64,000 nt of DNA from Halothiobacillus sp. (GCA_016278265.1 JADQCE010000002.1:1-64000); one strand, 5' to 3'; positions 1 to 5,961 are shown, numbered from the stretch's first letter. Notes: generated by a model not told the origin, from the sequence alone. Translations and numbers: made by a program.

Positions 1-48
1 GATGATAGTGTGGGGTCTCCCCATGTGAAAGTAGGTCAACGCCAGGCT
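1..48 (+). rRNA. rrf: 5S ribosomal RNA, 3' end (partial)
   Basis: The window opens inside the last strand of a 5S rRNA: the conserved GTGGGGTCTCCCCATG stem-loop followed by GAAAGTAGG and GCCAGGC, the usual 3' end of gammaproteobacterial 5S. Only about 48 nt are inside the window, so the upstream 16S and 23S genes are inferred. A Rho-independent terminator follows directly, which marks this as the end of an rRNA operon read left to right. Confidence 0.9.
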
Positions 49-61
49 CCCCATTTGAAAA

Positions 62-93
62 GCCCCGTCATTCCCAGAATGGCGGGGCTTTTT
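62..93 (+). terminator. Rho-independent terminator of the rRNA operon
   Basis: A GC-rich stem (GCCCCGTCATTC pairing with GAATGGCGGGGC, one mismatch-like bulge, loop CCA) is followed by a run of T. It lies 14 nt after the 5S end, where an rrn terminator is expected. Confidence 0.9.
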
Positions 94-106
94 CATTGCA
101 TGGGGA

Positions 107-181
107 GACCCCTTTCGGGGTCCCGGCCGCGCCCGTCGGGCGCGCCGCTCACGTCGGCTGCGTTTGTCCACTGGACAAACG
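107..181. other. Cluster of perfect hairpins after the rrn terminator
   Basis: Two perfect stem-loops without T tracts stand here: GACCCC-tttc-GGGGTC at 107-122 and CGTTTGTCC-act-GGACAAACG at 161-181, with a GC palindrome-rich stretch between. They lie between the true 5S terminator and a second, duplicated 5S tail. No ORF is supported. They may be remnants of a lost gene's spacer or processing signals. The function is unknown. Confidence 0.5.
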
Positions 182-196
182 GTCCTCGTTCGCCCC

Positions 197-231
197 CAAG
201 TGAAAGTAGGTCAACGCCAGGCTCCCCATTC
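197..231 (+). pseudogene. Duplicated 3' tail of 5S rRNA (remnant)
   Basis: From 200 the sequence repeats, almost base for base, the segment beginning at 25: the last ~24 nt of 5S rRNA (GTGAAAGTAGGTCAACGCC and onward) plus the CTCCCCATT spacer. The rest of a 5S gene is absent, so this is a fragment left by recombination or deletion rather than a gene. The similarity continues into the following terminator's first arm (25-70 against 200-245). Confidence 0.8.
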
Positions 232-232
232 G

Positions 233-269
233 AAAAACCCCGTCACAGCGTCACCTGGGCGGGGTTTTT
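233..269 (+). terminator. Second Rho-independent terminator
   Basis: AAAAACCCCG pairs with CGGGGTTTTT around an 17-nt loop and ends in a T run. It follows the duplicated 5S tail in the same spacing as the first terminator follows the real 5S, so it is a backup terminator that came with the duplication. The stem can act in both directions. Confidence 0.8.
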
Positions 270-519
270 CTTGTCTTGGGGCGCCCCAGTGGCGTTGGGC
301 TTCGGCCCAGCCGTTCGTCCATAAGGGCGGATGTCTCCCCGGCATGCCCCGGTAATTGGCTGCGTATCCATGCTCTGGTATCGACCCGAGCTTGCATGTA
401 AGGCAATTCCTACATGACAAACCGTAGAGTCCTACAACCCATTCAGAATATTCCGATATGCGTATCCGGTGACGTTCCGTAGAGTATAAAGCGTCCCACG
501 TGTACAAGGAGGTAGGACG

Positions 520-795
520 ATGAAAGGACTCACCCATTCCGTACGCGCGGCCGCCATCGGTGCCGCGCTGCTACTCACCCCGCCGGCGTTCGCCGCCGAG
601 CCGTTGAATGTCAATGAGGCGTCCGAGGCCGAGCTGGTGACTCTCAAGGGCATCGGCCCCGTCTACGCCGAGCGCATCGTCGACTACCGCTCGGAGCACG
701 GACGCTTCGAGTCGGTCGACCAGCTGGCCGACGTGAAGGGCATTGGTGAGAAAACCGTCGCGTCAATCAAGGATGAGGTCGCGGTCGGGCAGTAA
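520..795 (+). CDS. comEA: ComEA-like helix-hairpin-helix DNA-binding protein
   Basis: A 91-residue secreted protein. Residues 1-25 form a signal peptide (positively charged start, AAAIGAALLLTPPAFAA core, cleavage after AFA-A). The mature part is essentially one ComEA-type double HhH motif: VNEASEAELVTLKGIGPVYAERIV and later DVKGIGEKTVASI, both with the GIG hairpin that contacts the DNA backbone. Family members bind incoming double-stranded DNA in the periplasm during natural transformation, pulled in by type IV pili. The start is set by AAGGAGGT 7 nt upstream. It stands alone between the rrn operon and two pilin genes, and its own terminator follows. Proteins this short are also sometimes annotated only as competence-like, so the role in uptake is inferred. 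Confidence 0.85.
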   Translation: MKGLTHSVRAAAIGAALLLTPPAFAAEPLNVNEASEAELVTLKGIGPVYAERIVDYRSEHGRFESVDQLADVKGIGEKTVASIKDEVAVGQ

Positions 796-821
796 CCGGT
801 TTCACAATCCAGTGCATTAAG

Positions 822-847
822 GAGCCCCGGTCGTGCCGGGGCTCTTT
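822..847 (+). terminator. Rho-independent terminator after comEA-like gene
   Basis: GAGCCCCGG-tcgtg-CCGGGGCTC, a perfect 9-bp stem, is followed by TTT. It lies 27 nt after the comEA-like stop codon. Confidence 0.8.
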
Positions 848-903
848 GTATTTGAAGTGGCTAGTTTTGGTTTGGCCAGCGGCAGTTGAATTGCACGGAC
901 ATA

Positions 904-949
904 TGTCAACGTATGACAAGATCACACAGGTGTTTGTCTCGTGGTGACA
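904..949. promoter_or_regulatory. Paired TGTC-N7-GACA dyads, candidate PilR enhancer sites
   Basis: Two identical-spacing inverted repeats occur: TGTC at 904-907 with GACA at 915-918, and TGTC at 935-938 with GACA at 946-949. Their centres are 31 bp apart, about three helical turns, and they lie 75-120 bp upstream of a sigma-54 promoter. This is the place and layout expected for an enhancer-binding activator. For pilin genes in gammaproteobacteria that activator is PilR, whose known sites contain TGTC-type half sites. Binding by PilR is inferred; no pilR gene is in the window. Confidence 0.55.
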
Positions 950-1023
950 TGATTTGGCTCATAGTCGGGCGGCCTTTCACGTTTGTTGGCGGCCGGCCGT
1001 TGTCGAAACCGGTTTTGCGCTTG

Positions 1024-1039
1024 TGGCACGCGCTGTGCA
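1024..1039 (+). promoter_or_regulatory. Sigma-54 (RpoN) promoter of the first pilin
   Basis: TGGCACGCGCTGTGCA matches the -24/-12 consensus TGGCAC-N5-TTGCA at all but one position, with the required GG (1025-1026) exactly ten bases before GC (1037-1038). Transcription would start near 1050, giving a leader of about 50 nt before the pilin start. Pilin genes of this class are commonly RpoN/PilR dependent. Confidence 0.8.
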
Positions 1040-1101
1040 AGGTTAATCGTGTCCGATGGGCCAGGAGGCCCTGTTGATCAACGCTCCAAAGGAGAATTTC
1101 A

Positions 1102-1560
1102 ATGATGATGAAGCAAATGAACAAGCAGGCTCAGAAGGGTTTCACCCTGATCGAGCTGATGATCGTCGTGGCGATCATTGGTATTCTCGCCGCGATCGCG
1201 ATTCCTGCCTATCAGGATTACACTACGCGTGCGAAAGTCTCGGAAGTCCTTACTATGGCTCAGCCGGCGAAGCTGGCCGTTTCCGAAACGGCGCAGACCC
1301 TCGGTGGTCTGGACCAAGTTACTGCCGCCAATAGTGGTTACACCTTCCCTGGTGCTACCGACTACGTATCTGGCGTGGCAATTACAGATGCGACCGGTGT
1401 GGTCACCGTGACATCGACTATTCCGAATGCTACAGGTGACCTGACTCTCACGCCGACCGAGACTGGGACTACGGGCCAGCTCACCTGGGACTGCGCTAGC
1501 GCGGATATCGATAACAAGTATCTGCCGGCAAACTGCCGCGCCGCAGCGGTAGCCCCATGA
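1102..1560 (+). CDS. pilA: Type IVa major pilin (PilA-like), copy 1
   Basis: A 152-residue prepilin and structural subunit of the type IV pilus, assembled in the inner membrane and extended through PilQ. A short basic leader (residues 1-13) ends in the prepilin peptidase site [18 protein letters not shown], with Glu5 of the mature protein present and the long hydrophobic N-terminal helix following. The C-terminal disulfide loop is probably WDC...ANC (two cysteines about 18 residues apart). The start has three consecutive ATG codons; GGAG lies 7 nt before the first. It is driven by the sigma-54 promoter upstream and ended by two tandem terminators. It differs from the second pilin mainly by a six-residue C-terminal tail. 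Confidence 0.95.
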   Translation: MMMKQMNKQAQKGFTLIELMIVVAIIGILAAIAIPAYQDYTTRAKVSEVLTMAQPAKLAVSETAQTLGGLDQVTAANSGYTFPGATDYVSGVAITDATGVVTVTSTIPNATGDLTLTPTETGTTGQLTWDCASADIDNKYLPANCRAAAVAP

Positions 1561-1595
1561 GGTTAAGCCGTATCCCAGCTTGACCCTATCCTGAA

Positions 1596-1622
1596 AAGAA
1601 CGCCCTGGGAGGGCGTTCTTTG
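1596..1622 (+). terminator. Rho-independent terminator after pilin 1
   Basis: AAGAACGCCCT-ggg-AGGGCGTTCTT is a perfect 11-bp stem with a short T end, 36 nt downstream of the stop codon. Confidence 0.8.
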
Positions 1623-1632
1623 AGCGGATGCG

Positions 1633-1672
1633 AAAGCCTGATTCCCTTATTTCAGGGGGGTCGGGCTTTTTT
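1633..1672 (+). terminator. Second terminator after pilin 1
   Basis: AAAGCCTGA pairs with TCGGGCTTT (one T-G wobble), the inner CCC/GGG extend the stem, and six T follow. Together with the stem just upstream it isolates the first pilin from the second. Confidence 0.7.
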
Positions 1673-1760
1673 ATTTTGATTCTTCAGCGGTTTTGGATGT
1701 TTTGGTGTTGCATTATGCGTAGCGATTAGCTGGGTGATGTGATGGCTGAATGTGCGGGGG

Positions 1761-1776
1761 TGGTCTAATTTTTGCG
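1761..1776 (+). promoter_or_regulatory. Sigma-54-like promoter of the second pilin
   Basis: TGGTCTAATTTTTGCG has GG (1762-1763) exactly ten bases before GC (1774-1775) and a good TTGC -12 element, but a weaker -24 element than the first pilin promoter. It lies about 50 nt before the second pilin's start. No TGTC/GACA dyad is seen close to it, so an activator would have to work from the sites at 904-949 or be weakly bound. Confidence 0.55.
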
Positions 1777-1827
1777 TCTTCAATTTTGTTGAATTACCGC
1801 CATGATCGCCGCAAGGGAGGATGGATT

Positions 1828-2271
1828 ATGCTCAAGAGAATCAGCCAGCAATCTCAGCAGGGATTCACTCTGATAGAGCTGATGATCGTTGTCGCGATCA
1901 TTGGCATATTGGCGGCTATCGCTATTCCGGCCTATCAGGACTACACCATAAGGGCCAAAGTTTCGGAGGTTGTCGCTATGGCTAAGCCGGCGAGGTTTGC
2001 GGTCTCTGAGGCGGCACAGACTCTTAACGCCCTCGATCAGGTGACTGCGGCGAACAGCGGATACGTCTTCCCCGGAGCCACGGATTATGTTTCCGGCGTG
2101 ACGATTGCCGATGATGGGACCGGTGTGGTTACTGTGACGTCGACTATTGCAAGTGCGTCAGGAGACCTGACACTCACGCCGACGGAAATCGACACCACGG
2201 GACAGCTTGCATGGGTCTGCGCTAGCGGGGATATCGCTAATAAGTATCTGCCGGCAAACTGTCGGAACTAA
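1828..2271 (+). CDS. Type IVa major pilin (PilA-like), copy 2
   Basis: A 147-residue paralogue of the upstream pilin. It has the same leader type, the same [18 protein letters not shown]-terminal helix, and near-identical blocks in the head ([20 protein letters not shown], then VTVTST and LTLTPTE) and at the cysteine loop (WVC...ANCR). It ends directly after the loop (CRN) without the extra tail of copy 1. The start at 1828 is chosen because AGGGAGG sits 9 nt upstream and it gives a normal short prepilin leader; an in-frame start at 1750 would add 26 residues unlike a prepilin leader. Two pilins in tandem may let the cell alternate or mix subunits. Confidence 0.92.
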   Translation: MLKRISQQSQQGFTLIELMIVVAIIGILAAIAIPAYQDYTIRAKVSEVVAMAKPARFAVSEAAQTLNALDQVTAANSGYVFPGATDYVSGVTIADDGTGVVTVTSTIASASGDLTLTPTEIDTTGQLAWVCASGDIANKYLPANCRN

Positions 2272-2569
2272 GCAACTCTCACTGGGGTCGGGCCCAGCTA
2301 ACATAGTGATCGGCAGCAAATCGGGTCGGACTTGGCTAACCACCTGATATTTGGGGAAACTGGGTCTCAGGCCCAGCATTGCTACTCGCTTAGACCTTTG
2401 GTTTCCGCGGCAAAACGGAGTTGGTAAGCAACGGGGGTGTTGAGAGGAGAGGGGCACAAAGGATCGGCCTTGCATTATCTGCTAGGTGGCCTGCTCGGCC
2501 GGCGTGCGTGGTGGGTGGAGGCGGCGAAGCCGTATGCCCTCGTTTCTGCTCATGCGGGCTCTGACTAAT
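2272..2569. other. Intergenic stretch without a supported gene
   Basis: About 300 bp between the second pilin and mtgA (which converge). It contains a degenerate 26-bp direct repeat (2285-2310 and 2323-2348, both starting GGGTCGG and sharing GCTAAC and TGAT) and a CTGGG/CCCAG dyad near 2360, but no terminator with a T tract and no coding sequence I would defend. Its base composition is more AT-rich than the flanking genes. Confidence 0.5.
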
Positions 2570-3292
2570 TCAGGGCGTCTTGGAATAGTCCATTCGGCCG
2601 AGCACTGCCTTGGTCCTCACCTGCAACCCCCGCGCATTGCGGTTGTCCTGATAGAAGCGCGGGTTGGGCAGCATGGCGGCCAGCTTGGCGGCTTCGTGTC
2701 GGGTGAGTTGCCCGGCGGACTTGCCGTAGTAATGCCGGGCGGCGGCCTCGATGCCGTAGAGCAGGTTGCCCCATTCGGCGTAGTTGAGATAAAGCTCGAG
2801 GATGCGGCGCTTGCCCAGTGTGGTCTCCAGCATCAGCGCGATCAGGGCCTCCTGGCCCTTGCGCCAAAGTGACTGGTCGGCGGAGAGGAACAGGTTCTTG
2901 GCCAGTTGCTGGGTGATGCTCGAGCCACCGGCCACGATCCCGCCGGCTTCGATATTGCGTTCCATGGCGTGCCGTAATCCGACCAGGTCGATACCCCAAT
3001 GATCCATGAAGCGATCGTCCTCCGAGGCGACCACCGCGCGACGGGCCGCCGGGCTGATGGCCTCGTAGGGCACGTAGATCTGCTGGGCCGTGATGTCGGG
3101 ACGAATGCCGTGGAGCAGCTCCAGGCGTTCGCGCATGAACGCGGTGGTCTCGGGATTGTGGTCCCGCAGGTGCCAGACCTGCACGAAGAACCAGAGCTGG
3201 ATCAAAAGGAAGGCGAGCAGCGCCAGCAGGATCAGGCGCCGTATCCAGCGGCGGATGGGGCGGTTTTTTGCGGTTTTCTTGCGTTGGCTCAT
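2570..3292 (-). CDS. mtgA: Monofunctional biosynthetic peptidoglycan transglycosylase
   Basis: About 240 residues with one N-terminal membrane anchor (LLALLAFLLIQLWFF, residues ~20-40) and a single GT51 domain facing the periplasm, which polymerises lipid II into glycan strands. Diagnostic GT51 motifs are visible: ASEDDRFMDHWGID with the catalytic Glu, GGSSITQQLAKNLFL, KRRILELYLNYAEWG and the EAAARHYYGKSA block. No transpeptidase domain follows, which separates it from class A PBPs. The start at 3292 (MSQRKKT) gives the usual short basic cytoplasmic tail; the longer reading frame would run through the adjoining repeat element. It is transcribed away from the toxin-antitoxin pair's end, with the element between. 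Confidence 0.93.
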   Translation of the reverse strand: MSQRKKTAKNRPIRRWIRRLILLALLAFLLIQLWFFVQVWHLRDHNPETTAFMRERLELLHGIRPDITAQQIYVPYEAISPAARRAVVASEDDRFMDHWGIDLVGLRHAMERNIEAGGIVAGGSSITQQLAKNLFLSADQSLWRKGQEALIALMLETTLGKRRILELYLNYAEWGNLLYGIEAAARHYYGKSAGQLTRHEAAKLAAMLPNPRFYQDNRNARGLQVRTKAVLGRMDYSKTP

Positions 3293-3315
3293 CGGTCTCA
3301 GCGGGCGACTGGCAG

Positions 3316-3584
3316 GGAACCTCTGCACGAATAGTAATACCTCTCTGCGCGCCTTGAGCCGGGCAAATGCAAGGCGACCGTCCGCCGCACAAGGGCGATT
3401 CCCCTTGTCAAGGGCGACAACGCCGCAGGTGCTCGGCTCAAGGCGCGCCCTGCGGGGCTTCCCGAGTCGCCCGCCCTCGGCGTTGCGCTGTCTTGACGTG
3501 GCCGCCGGCACGCTGGCGACACCGCGCCTTGATGGCGAACAACTCGGCAAGCCAGAGTGGCATTACTATTCGTGCAGAGGTTCC
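3316..3584. mobile_element. MITE-like element 1 with 23-bp perfect terminal inverted repeats
   Basis: The segment is bounded by perfect 23-bp inverted repeats (3316-3338 and 3562-3584; outer part GGAACCTCTGCACGA). Inside lies a second inverted pair, GCGCGCCTTGAGCCG near 3349 and its complement near 3434. No transposase is encoded. The ends, the inner CCTTGAGCCGGGCA...GCAAGGCG block and the CAAGCCAGAGTG near the right end recur in the element at 5155-5352, so this is a repeated non-autonomous element. The right end abuts the TAA stop codon of the YoeB-like toxin gene, and the left end is about 25 bp upstream of the mtgA start. I see no clear target duplication. Confidence 0.75.
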
Positions 3585-3842
3585 TTAGTAGTGATAGCGG
3601 CAGGAAACGATGACGAGCATGCCGTCGTCGACGGCGTAGACGAGTCGGTTGCTTGAGTCGATGCGTCGGGACCAGTAGCCCGACAGGCTGCCCTTCAACG
3701 GCTCGGGCTTGCCTATGCCGTCAAATGGCGTGCGGAGCGCATCCCGGATAAGACCGTTGATGCGCTTCAAGGTCTTGCGATCCTGTGTTTGCCAGAACAG
3801 GTAGTCGTTCCAGGCTTCAATGGTCCAACTGATCTCGTTCAT
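3585..3842 (-). CDS. yoeB: YoeB-family mRNA interferase toxin
   Basis: An 85-residue RelE/YoeB-fold ribosome-dependent ribonuclease that cleaves mRNA in the ribosomal A site. The residues known to be needed in E. coli YoeB (Glu46, Arg65, His83, Tyr84) align at Glu47, Arg66, His84 and Tyr85, and the protein ends with the signature CRYHY. The start at 3842 (MNEISWTIEAW) gives the family's normal length and overlaps the antitoxin gene by 26 bp, the usual translational coupling. Its stop codon touches the terminal repeat of the neighbouring MITE-like element, but the protein is complete. Confidence 0.92.
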   Translation of the reverse strand: MNEISWTIEAWNDYLFWQTQDRKTLKRINGLIRDALRTPFDGIGKPEPLKGSLSGYWSRRIDSSNRLVYAVDDGMLVIVSCRYHY

Positions 3843-4098
3843 CTTCCATGATGCTCCGACGTTGAAGCTTGCCGGCCTTGTGCTGTTCAATCGAGCGGCT
3901 CAGGTGCATGGCATTGGCTGGGGAGTCGAGCAGATGCACGGTCTCGAGAAGGGCGTTGTATTCCTTCAATGACATCAGCACGGCTTCCGGCGCATCGCGT
4001 CGGGTGATGATCGTGCAGTCGATGTCGTCGTTCACCCGGTCGAGGATCGATTTCAACGATTTTCGGGCGTTGCTGAAGCTGACGGTTTCCATAGCCAT
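3817..4098 (-). CDS. yefM: YefM-family antitoxin
   Basis: A 93-residue Phd/YefM antitoxin that neutralises YoeB and represses its own operon. The N-terminal DNA-binding part (METVSFSNARKSLKSILDRVNDD) and the following TIITRRDAPEAVLMSLKEYNALLET match the family; the C-terminal acidic tail (MEDERDQLDH) would wrap the toxin. It is first in the operon, with yoeB overlapping its 3' end. Starts at 4098 and 4092 are both possible. A TGTAC-type operator lies just upstream. Confidence 0.92.
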   Translation of the reverse strand: MAMETVSFSNARKSLKSILDRVNDDIDCTIITRRDAPEAVLMSLKEYNALLETVHLLDSPANAMHLSRSIEQHKAGKLQRRSIMEDERDQLDH

Positions 4099-4120
4099 GT
4101 TGCCTAGTGTTGCGGCGAGT

Positions 4121-4140
4121 ATGTACTCAGTATTGTACAT
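4121..4140. promoter_or_regulatory. YefM-YoeB operator (two TGTAC boxes 12 bp apart)
   Basis: ATGTACT and TTGTACAT stand 22-42 bp upstream of yefM, with their TGTAC cores 12 bp apart. The E. coli yefM-yoeB operator carries TGTACA hexamers at the same 12-bp centre spacing, so this is very likely the autoregulatory site. The promoter should overlap it. Confidence 0.7.
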
Positions 4141-4186
4141 CGATGTTGTTTCGGCAACGAGGCGCCCGATACCGATGGACCACAAA

Positions 4187-4252
4187 CACATCGCGCCTGA
4201 AGGCGCTCCTACGGTGCCGCTGAGTCGGTAGGAGCGCTTTCAGGCGCGTGTG
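4187..4252. repeat. REP-like inverted doublet
   Basis: Two copies of GTAGGAGCGCYTTCAGGCGCG face each other (4191-4212 and 4228-4249) around a 15-nt spacer, and each arm is itself a GCGCCTGAA.GCGC palindrome. This is the look of paired REP units in gammaproteobacteria. It lies between the 3' end of the ProQ-like gene and the yefM promoter. Confidence 0.75.
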
Positions 4253-4282
4253 GAGCCATGATTTAGATGTTCGGGGCGGATT

Positions 4283-5125
4283 TTACTTCACGCCGTCCTG
4301 ACCGAAGCGTTGGGCGAGGCGGTCGAGTTTTTCTTCCATGCTGAGGTTTTTCAGTGCCGGATCGGACTGTTCCGATTTGCGCTGCTCGCCGGACTTGTTC
4401 GGTTGGCGATTGCCGCGGCGCTTGCTGCCTTCCTGCCCTGACTTGGCCGTGTCGCCCTTCTCGCCCTTCTCGCCCTGGCCGGCATTGGCTGCCTTGCGCG
4501 GGCCCTTGCCGGCCGGTTTGCGCGAACGGCGTGGCTTCTTCTCGCCACCGTCTTCCGTCTCGCCCTGCTCGGCGCGCTTGGCGTCGCGGGCGTCGTGGAT
4601 GGCCTTGATCTGTTCTTCGGCGTGGCTGCGGGCCTTGTCGTCGACCGGTTCGGCCGGCTCGCCCTTGAGATCGACCCGATGCTCGGCGTTCTTCATGGCG
4701 ATGTGGTACGACAACCGCGAGGTGTAGAACTTCATCGCCGCGCGGATCGCCTTGGAGTTCAGGCCGTCGAGTTCGGCGGGGCGATCGGCGAGGATCTGTT
4801 GCAGGATGCCGATGGCCAGCGGCTTGACCTGCTTGGGATCGGAGGAGAAGACCTCCGGCCAGGCGGCCTCGAACTGCTTGACCGCCTCACGCGGGTGGAC
4901 GCGTGGCTTTTTCGGCTGGTTTCCCTCGGTCGGTGCCGTCTCGGCGGATGTCGCTTCGGCCGGCGTCGCATCGGTTGGTTCCGCTTCGGCCGGTGCCGAC
5001 TCGTCAGGGGGCTCCGGGGTCGCTTCGGGAGTCGAGTCCGTTGTGACCTCGGGGGCGGCCTCGCCCGGGGTGGTGCCGGTGTTTTCCGGTTTCGGGTCGG
5101 TGGCCTGAGGATCGTCTGCGGTCAT
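4283..5125 (-). CDS. proQ: ProQ/FinO-domain RNA-binding protein
   Basis: 280 residues. The FinO/ProQ fold occupies about residues 76-180 (HPREAVKQFEAAWPEVF, KPLAIGILQQIL, LNSKAIRAAMKFYTSRLSYHIAMK, then RVDLKGEPAEPV). This fold binds structured small RNAs and mRNA 3' ends as a global RNA chaperone. Before it is an unusual 70-residue acidic Pro/Glu/Thr/Ala-rich extension, and after it a long Lys/Arg/Gly-rich linker (GEKKPRRSRKPAGKG and similar). The C-terminal Tudor-like domain of E. coli ProQ is not evident; the protein ends in MEEKLDRLAQRFG. The start at 5125 is used because upstream codons fall inside the MITE-like element. The exact ProQ versus other FinO-family identity is uncertain. Confidence 0.85.
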   Translation of the reverse strand: MTADDPQATDPKPENTGTTPGEAAPEVTTDSTPEATPEPPDESAPAEAEPTDATPAEATSAETAPTEGNQPKKPRVHPREAVKQFEAAWPEVFSSDPKQVKPLAIGILQQILADRPAELDGLNSKAIRAAMKFYTSRLSYHIAMKNAEHRVDLKGEPAEPVDDKARSHAEEQIKAIHDARDAKRAEQGETEDGGEKKPRRSRKPAGKGPRKAANAGQGEKGEKGDTAKSGQEGSKRRGNRQPNKSGEQRKSEQSDPALKNLSMEEKLDRLAQRFGQDGVK

Positions 5126-5154
5126 GTCGTAGGTCGCTGGCTTGGCATAAATTG

Positions 5155-5352
5155 GGAAACTCTGCGCGAGTCCGATAGCACTCTGGCTTGACGAGCCGCG
5201 CGGCTCGCCAAGCTCCGTAGGGCCCGCCTTGAGCCGGGCATCTGCTTCGTTATCGTCCTTGGAAAGAGACGGACTCTTCCGCGGCGAACGAGCGCCTTGC
5301 ATCTGCCCGGCTCAAGACGCGCAGAGCCTTATCGGATTCGCGCAGAGTTTCC
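5155..5352. mobile_element. MITE-like element 2 with near-perfect terminal inverted repeats
   Basis: Ends 5155-5177 and 5330-5352 form a 23-bp inverted repeat with one mismatch (outer part GGAAACTCTGCGCGA). An inner inverted pair, CCCGCCTTGAGCCGGGCATC near 5222 and its complement near 5300, lets the whole element fold back on itself. Read on the minus strand it parallels element 1 at 3316-3584 but lacks roughly 70 bp near one end. No coding capacity. It lies 30 bp upstream of the ProQ-like start, so it may carry or disturb that gene's promoter. Confidence 0.75.
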
Positions 5353-5448
5353 ATGACCGGACCGGTCGCCTCGCATAATCGCGGGCTAACGGGTCCAGCA
5401 AAGGATGAATCTTAACGGTTTAGTCAGCTGTCGGCCACTTCGGTGGCT

Positions 5449-5961
5449 TTAGTTGAGGATGTCGTAAACGATGTCGCTGACCACTTGCCCGGCGGTGTCG
5501 GCAATCACTACGTCAGGGCCGACGCGGTAGTAGTCCAGGTGATCCGGCAGCGGCGAGAGTTGTCGTCTCAGTTCGCGCGGCAGGCGCTCGTACTCCACGT
5601 CCCGCGGGGGCCATGACGAACCGCGCTCCAGGCGCTTGGCATGGCCGGGTGGGATCTTGCCCTGCTTGGCGAGACCCGGCGGCAGATTGCGGTTGTACCA
5701 GTCCTGGATGTACATCCGCTCGCGGGTGGAGATGTGGTAACGCGACGTCTGACGCTCACGCTCGCTGTGGCGTTCGCGCGAATCGTCGATTTGCCCCCGG
5801 TCTCGGTCGCCTCGTTCGGCTTGCCCCGGTGGCTGCCCGGAGGCTTGTCCGGACTGCCCGGGCTTGCCGGCGTGTTCGGGCGGCTGGGCCATGGCGCTGG
5901 CCTGCCCGATTAGCAAGGCGGCTCCGGCTGCGAGCAGGGCGTTGGTGAAACGGTGACTCAT
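5449..5961 (-). CDS. CigR/RcnB-like periplasmic protein
   Basis: 170 residues with a signal peptide (residues 1-26, LLAAGAALLIGQASAMAQ), then a low-complexity stretch rich in Gly, Pro, Gln and Arg/Asp/Glu (PGQSGQASGQPPGQAERGDRDRG), and a conserved C-terminal domain: LPPGLAKQGKIPPGHAKRL, LPRELRRQLSPLPDHLDYYRVG and PDVVIADTAGQVVSDIVYDIL. That domain is shared with the CigR group, named from a Salmonella anti-virulence protein and related to RcnB. The C-terminal hydrophobic segment may sit at the membrane. The start at 5961 gives the signal peptide directly. The molecular role in this organism is unknown. Confidence 0.75.
   Translation of the reverse strand: MSHRFTNALLAAGAALLIGQASAMAQPPEHAGKPGQSGQASGQPPGQAERGDRDRGQIDDSRERHSERERQTSRYHISTRERMYIQDWYNRNLPPGLAKQGKIPPGHAKRLERGSSWPPRDVEYERLPRELRRQLSPLPDHLDYYRVGPDVVIADTAGQVVSDIVYDILN

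Noticed and set aside
464-490. Sigma-70 promoter for the comEA-like gene (TATAAA at 485-490)
   Set aside because: The -10 box is good, but no acceptable -35 hexamer lies at a suitable distance, so I do not call it.
2285-2348. Two 26-bp stretches starting GGGTCGG with GCTAAC and TGAT in common
   Set aside because: Only about 18 of 26 positions agree, there are just two copies, and no partner feature gives them meaning. I mention them within the intergenic entry but do not claim a repeat family or array.
2158-2475. 105-residue open frame on the minus strand after the second pilin
   Set aside because: It overlaps the 3' end of the pilin, has no ribosome binding site and no recognisable protein pattern; composition is that of non-coding sequence.
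3293-3550. N-terminal extension of mtgA through the repeat element
   Set aside because: The extra 86 residues come from the MITE-like element, do not resemble any MtgA, and the internal ATG at 3292 gives the normal protein.
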